From JAMHWF01 sp035911095 (GTDB lineage: Bacteria > Pseudomonadota > Gammaproteobacteria > Burkholderiales > Burkholderiaceae_C), in the NCBI GenBank assembly GCA_035911095.1, contig JAMHWF010000037.1, positions 41,833 to 105,832 of the forward strand: a DNA stretch of 64,000 bases, read 5' to 3'. Each line of letters begins with the position of its first letter. Position 1 is the first letter of the stretch. The notes below the pieces were generated by a model. The model worked only from the letters and a program-made list of their open reading frames with translations. It ran no database searches and was not told the origin of the DNA. Made by a program: the position numbers and the translations under genes. Shown piece by piece: positions 60,336 through 64,000 of the stretch.

Positions 60336-61655
60336 TCAGGACTGGCAGTCGTCGCCGCTGCGCGTGGTGAGCTTCTTCTCGGCCGCGTAGCGGGCGGCGA
60401 CGCTCTTCACCAGCGGCTTGATGATCTGCTCGTCGCCCTGCAGCCAATCGGAGGTGAAAACCCACTTGCTGCCGTCCCAGGTGTGGATGCGCGCCCAGGA
60501 CGCGCCCATGTGGTCGACGCAGGAGGTGCTGATCGGCCGCATCACGCCGGCGAAGCCGAGCGCGTCGAGCTTGGCCTGGGTCAGGTTCAGGTTCTCGAGG
60601 CCCCAGCGCACCTGCTCGCCGGTCATCACCTTGCCCTTGCCGAAGCGTTCCTGGGCCGCGCGGATGCCTTCGACGCCGAGCATCGCGCTCATCGCACCGC
60701 GCATGTAGAGCACCTGGCCCACCTCGGCCTTCGGGCCGGTGCCCTGGCCCTTGTCGTGGATCAGCGCCAGCACATCCTTGACGAGCTTGCTCTGCGGCTC
60801 GGCGCCATGCTGCATCGTCACCGCGTTGTAGCCCTTGGCGCCGTCACCGACGTCCTTCACGTCCGGCTCGGCGCCGGCCCACCAGACGCCGTACATCTTC
60901 TCGCGCGCATAGCCGGTGGCCTGCGCTTCCTTGAGCGCGGTCGAGTTCATCACGCCCCAGCCCCAGAGCAGCACGTAGTCGGGCCTCGACTGGCGCACCT
61001 GCAGCCAGGTCGCCTTCTGCTCGACGCCCGGCGCCGTGACCGGCAGCAGCTGAAGGTCGAAGCCGAGCAGCTTCGCCCGCTCCTGCAGCAGCGGGATCGG
61101 CTCCTTGCCGTAGGGGCTGTCGTGGTAGACGAGGGCGAGCTTCTTGCCCTTCAGCTTGTCCAGCCCGCCTTCCTTCTTGCCGATCGCCTGCACGATCGCG
61201 TCGGCTGCCACGTAGTAGGTGCCCGCGATCGGGAAGTTCCACTTGAACACCGAGCCGTCGGCGCTCTCGCTGCGGCCGTAGCCGACGGTGACGACAGGCA
61301 CCTTGTCCACCGGTGCCTTCTCGGTGATCGCGAAGGTCGCGCCGGTCGACAGCGGCTGCACGAACGACGCGCCCTTGCCCTTCAGGCGCTCGTAGCACTC
61401 GACGCTGCGGGCGGTGTCGTAGGCGGTCTCGCACTCCTCGAAGGCAAGCTTCACTGCGTTCAGGCCGCCGCGCGCGTTGACCAGCTTCAGGTAGTCGACG
61501 AAGCCGTTCGCCCAGGGCGCGCCGTTCGGCGCGTAGGCGCCGGTGCGGTAGGACAGCACCGGGATGTACTGCTCCGCGCTCTGCGCCTGCGCGGATGCCG
61601 CGCAGGCCAGGGACGCGGCGACGGCGACGGCACGGGCGATCGATCTCGGATTCAT
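60336..61655 (-). CDS. ABC transporter periplasmic substrate-binding protein (LivK-like)
   Basis: A 439-residue type I periplasmic binding protein with a cleavable signal peptide (SIARAVAVAASLACAASAQA). The mature chain reads YIPVLSYRTGAYAPNGAPWA, ECYERLKGKGASFVQPLSTG, LALVYHDSPYGKEPIPLLQE and RPDYVLLWGWGVM. The length exceeds leucine-binding LivK (about 370) and fits the longer aromatic/organic-acid group. A GGAGG site precedes the ATG. It sits between livM and livF on the same strand. Confidence 0.9.
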   Translation of the reverse strand: MNPRSIARAVAVAASLACAASAQAQSAEQYIPVLSYRTGAYAPNGAPWANGFVDYLKLVNARGGLNAVKLAFEECETAYDTARSVECYERLKGKGASFVQPLSTGATFAITEKAPVDKVPVVTVGYGRSESADGSVFKWNFPIAGTYYVAADAIVQAIGKKEGGLDKLKGKKLALVYHDSPYGKEPIPLLQERAKLLGFDLQLLPVTAPGVEQKATWLQVRQSRPDYVLLWGWGVMNSTALKEAQATGYAREKMYGVWWAGAEPDVKDVGDGAKGYNAVTMQHGAEPQSKLVKDVLALIHDKGQGTGPKAEVGQVLYMRGAMSAMLGVEGIRAAQERFGKGKVMTGEQVRWGLENLNLTQAKLDALGFAGVMRPISTSCVDHMGASWARIHTWDGSKWVFTSDWLQGDEQIIKPLVKSVAARYAAEKKLTTRSGDDCQS

Positions 61656-61741
61656 GGCGGGAGCCTCCTTGGTGTTGAGCACGGCAGTGCGTTCGATGTC
61701 GGACGGGTGGCGCCGGCGGGCGTCGGTGTGGTCGGTGGGGT

Positions 61742-62818
61742 TCAGTGCGGGAAAGGCCAGAGCCGCAGCTTCTGCTTGCCTGTCGACCAGAGCCTGGCCA
61801 GCCCGTGCGGCTCGACAACGAGAAACCAGACGATCAGGCCGCCGAAGATCATCAGCTCGGCATGCGAGATCGCGGCCGTCGAGATCTGCATGCCGAACAC
61901 GCCGGCGACGAGTGGCAGCAGCCGGTTGAGCACGATCGGCAGCACGACGATGAAGAAGGCGCCGAAGAAGCTGCCCATGATCGAGCCGAGCCCGCCGATG
62001 ATCACCATGAACAGCAGCCGGAACGAGGTGTCGACCGAGAAGGCCGAGGGTTCCCAGGCGCCGAGGTAGACGAAGGCCCAGAGCGCGCCGGCCACGCCGA
62101 TGATGAACGAGCTGACCGCGAAGGCCGAGAGCTTGGCGTACATCGGGCGGATGCCGATCACCGCGGCGGCGACGTCCATGTCGCGGATCGCCATCCACTC
62201 GCGGCCGATCGCGCCGCGCACCAGGTTCTTCGCCAGCAGCGCGATGACGACCAGGATCGCGAGGCACAGCAGGTATTTCGAGGCTGCGCTCTCGACGGGC
62301 AGCCCGAACACCTGCAGGTTCGACACCGCGACCGAGCCCGAGGGCGAGTCGAGCGTGAACCAGCGGATGCGCAGGAACATCCAGTCGGCGAAGAACTGTG
62401 CCGCCAGCGTCGCCACTGCCAGGTACAGGCCGCGCACGCGCAGGCTCGGCAGGCCGAACAGGATGCCGAAAGCGGTGGCGCACAGCCCGCCGAGGATCAG
62501 CGCCGGCACCAGCGGCATGCCCGGTACGCGCATGAAGAAGTTGTAGGCCCCGTAGGCGCCGACCGCCATGAAGGCGCCCGAGCCGAGCGAGATCTGCCCG
62601 CAGTAGCCGACCAGGATGTTCACCCCCAGCGCCGCGAGCGAGAAGATCAGGAACGGGATGAGGATCGCGCGGAACAGGTAGTCGTCTGCCGTGAGCGGCA
62701 CCACGATGAAGGCGAAGGCGAGCAGCAGCGCGATGAACGCGCGGTCCTGCGCGATCGGGAAGACCTGCTGGTCGGCCCGGTAGTTGGTCTTGAACTGGCC
62801 GTTCTCGCGGTAGATCAC
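61742..62818 (-). CDS. livM: Liv-type ABC transporter permease (LivM)
   Basis: A 358-residue permease with about nine helices. The family core NILVGYCGQISLGSGAFMAV and the coupling-loop-like GREWMAIRDMDVAAAVIGIR are present. A short polar N-terminus (MIYRENGQFKTNYRADQQVF) precedes the first helix. It uses a GTG start; livH lies 28 bp upstream. Confidence 0.94.
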   Translation of the reverse strand: MIYRENGQFKTNYRADQQVFPIAQDRAFIALLLAFAFIVVPLTADDYLFRAILIPFLIFSLAALGVNILVGYCGQISLGSGAFMAVGAYGAYNFFMRVPGMPLVPALILGGLCATAFGILFGLPSLRVRGLYLAVATLAAQFFADWMFLRIRWFTLDSPSGSVAVSNLQVFGLPVESAASKYLLCLAILVVIALLAKNLVRGAIGREWMAIRDMDVAAAVIGIRPMYAKLSAFAVSSFIIGVAGALWAFVYLGAWEPSAFSVDTSFRLLFMVIIGGLGSIMGSFFGAFFIVVLPIVLNRLLPLVAGVFGMQISTAAISHAELMIFGGLIVWFLVVEPHGLARLWSTGKQKLRLWPFPH

Positions 62819-62846
62819 GCCTGGGCCCGGTGGTCGACCATGTGCG

Positions 62847-63776
62847 TCATACGCGGTCGATGATCTTCTCGCCGAACAGTCCCTGCGGTCGCACCAGCAG
62901 GAAGAGCAGGGCGAGCACGTAGGCGAACCAGATCTCGATGCCGCCGCCGACCAGCGGGCCGAGGTAGACCTCGGAGAGCTTCTCGCCCACGCCGATGACG
63001 AGCCCGCCGATGATCGCGCCCGGCACCGAGGTGAGGCCGCCCAGGATCACCACCGGCAGGGCGCGCAGCGCGACCGTGGCGAGCGAGAACTGCACGCCGA
63101 GCTTGCTGCCCCAGATCATCCCCGCCACCAGCGCGACGATGCCGGCGACGCACCAGACGATGACCCAGATCCGCGCCAGCGGGATGCCGATCGACTGCGC
63201 GGCCTGGTGGTCGTCGGCCACCGCGCGCAGCGCGCGGCCGGTGGCCGTTTTCTGGAAGAAGAGCGTCAGCCCCGCGACCAGCGCGGCGGCGATCGCGGCG
63301 GCGATCAGGTCTTCCTGGTTGATCAGGATGCCGCCTTCGAACACCGACTCGAAGGCGAAGATCGGGTCCTTCGGCATCCCGATGTCGATCTTGTAGATGC
63401 TGCTGCCGAAGACGGTCTGCCCGGCGCCGTCGATGAAGTAGGTGATGCCCAGCGTGGCCATCAGCAGCGTCGCGGCGTCTTGGTTGACCAGGTGGCGCAG
63501 CACCAGGCGCTCGACGGCCCAGGCGAGCGCGAACATCAGCGCGCCGGCGAGCACGAAGGCGGCGAGGTTGGCGAACCAGCGGTTGTCGATGCCGGTCCAC
63601 TGCGGCACCCATTCGGCGAAGCGCGCCATCGCCAGCGCCGCGAACAGCACCATCGCGCCCTGCGCGAAGTTGAATACGCCGCTGGCCTTGAAGATCAGCA
63701 CGAAGCCCAGCGCCACCAGCGCGTAGAGCATGCCGGACATCAGGCCGCCGATGAGGGTTTCGAGGAAGAAGCCCAT
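62847..63776 (-). CDS. livH: Liv-type ABC transporter permease (LivH)
   Basis: A 309-residue permease with about eight helices. Signatures: ALGFVLIFKASGVFNFAQGA near the N-terminus and the coupling motif GRALRAVADDHQAAQSIGI. The terminal LVRPQGLFGEKIIDRV is typical of LivH. It is encoded 7 bp after the livG stop. Confidence 0.94.
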   Translation of the reverse strand: MGFFLETLIGGLMSGMLYALVALGFVLIFKASGVFNFAQGAMVLFAALAMARFAEWVPQWTGIDNRWFANLAAFVLAGALMFALAWAVERLVLRHLVNQDAATLLMATLGITYFIDGAGQTVFGSSIYKIDIGMPKDPIFAFESVFEGGILINQEDLIAAAIAAALVAGLTLFFQKTATGRALRAVADDHQAAQSIGIPLARIWVIVWCVAGIVALVAGMIWGSKLGVQFSLATVALRALPVVILGGLTSVPGAIIGGLVIGVGEKLSEVYLGPLVGGGIEIWFAYVLALLFLLVRPQGLFGEKIIDRV

Positions 63777-63783
63777 GTTTCGC

Positions 63784-64000
63784 TCAGTGCGAGGTGCCCA
63801 GGTAGGCGCTGATCACGTCCGGGTTGGCGCGCACTTCGGCGGGCGTGCCGTCGCCGATCTTCTTGCCGTAGTCGAGCACGACGACGCGGTCGGAGATGTC
63901 CATGACCACGCCCATGTCGTGTTCGATCAGCACGATGGTGGTGCCGAACTCGTCGTTGACGTCGAGCACGAAGCGGCACATGTCCTGCTTCTCCTCGACG
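63784..64000 (-). CDS. livG: Liv-type ABC transporter ATPase (LivG), 3' part only
   Basis: Only the last 72 codons lie in the window. They read VEEKQDMCRFVLDVNDEFG, then TTIVLIEHDMGVVMDISDRV, the H-loop histidine segment typical of Liv ATPases, then VLDYGKKIGDGTPAEVRANP and DVISAYLGTSH. Walker A, the signature and Walker B are beyond the right edge. It lies just upstream of livH in the same operon. Confidence 0.93.
   Translation of the reverse strand, partial: VEEKQDMCRFVLDVNDEFGTTIVLIEHDMGVVMDISDRVVVLDYGKKIGDGTPAEVRANPDVISAYLGTSH

Overview
The window is a GC-rich chromosomal segment with the gene content and gene order of a betaproteobacterium, most likely Burkholderiales of the Rubrivivax/Leptothrix/Methylibium type. 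This is inferred from the order DUF2244-coxB-ctaD-(36 aa protein)-ctaG-DUF2970-coxC-DUF2909-surf1-ctaA-ctaB-sco, the QRKLFFNLR box of RpoH, a CIRCE element in front of rpoH, the rplM-rpsI-erpA-anmK-M23-tyrS-dtd neighbourhood, and a Bug/TctC receptor. I see no insertion sequence, prophage, CRISPR array or rRNA. Coding density is high, and GTG/TTG starts and 4-bp stop/start overlaps are common.

Layout. 1-2692: a partial Gly/Tyr-rich protein, two small Burkholderiales-type proteins, an initiator tRNA and about 500 bp without a convincing gene. 2693-12765: a complete aa3/caa3-type cytochrome c oxidase locus with structural subunits (CoxB with fused cytochrome c, CtaD, CoxC), copper and assembly factors (CtaG, Surf1, Sco) and heme A synthesis (CtaA, CtaB). 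12789-14278: a small ArsR-type operon. 14479-15477: rpoH behind a CIRCE operator. 15544-25009: signalling, with a MASE1-CHASE-PAS hybrid histidine kinase, then a symporter-kinase (CbrA-like), its response regulator, and a membrane-anchored pseudokinase-DnaQ exonuclease fusion. 25014-25321: a DUF433 antitoxin followed by an 11-codon stub of its DUF5615 partner. 25297-37932: metabolic and accessory genes (TPR-methyltransferase, GlsB-like protein, SDR, aldo/keto reductase, cupin, secreted protein, reverse transsulfuration pair, OsmC, MalQ, NUDIX-MBL fusion).

38031-45321 is the most unusual part: a two-gene unit with its own promoter-like sequence, encoding a caspase-like protease and a 2137-residue protein that joins two alpha/beta-hydrolase domains to a CHAT (caspase/separase-like) protease. 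I regard it as the best candidate for an uncharacterised protease-controlled lipase system, possibly a defence or programmed-death module. That role is inference.

45395-56549: htpG behind a good sigma-32-type promoter, a SrkA-like kinase, a DUF2726 protein, a GNAT protein, rplM-rpsI, erpA, anmK, an M23 peptidase, tyrS and dtd. 56700-64000: a TctC receptor gene, then a Liv-type ABC importer cluster (livG partial, livH, livM, binding protein, livF) co-oriented with a 100 aa protein and a PaaK-like CoA ligase, suggesting uptake and CoA activation of an organic acid. The heat-shock parts fit together: RpoH should be repressed by HrcA through CIRCE and should in turn drive htpG.
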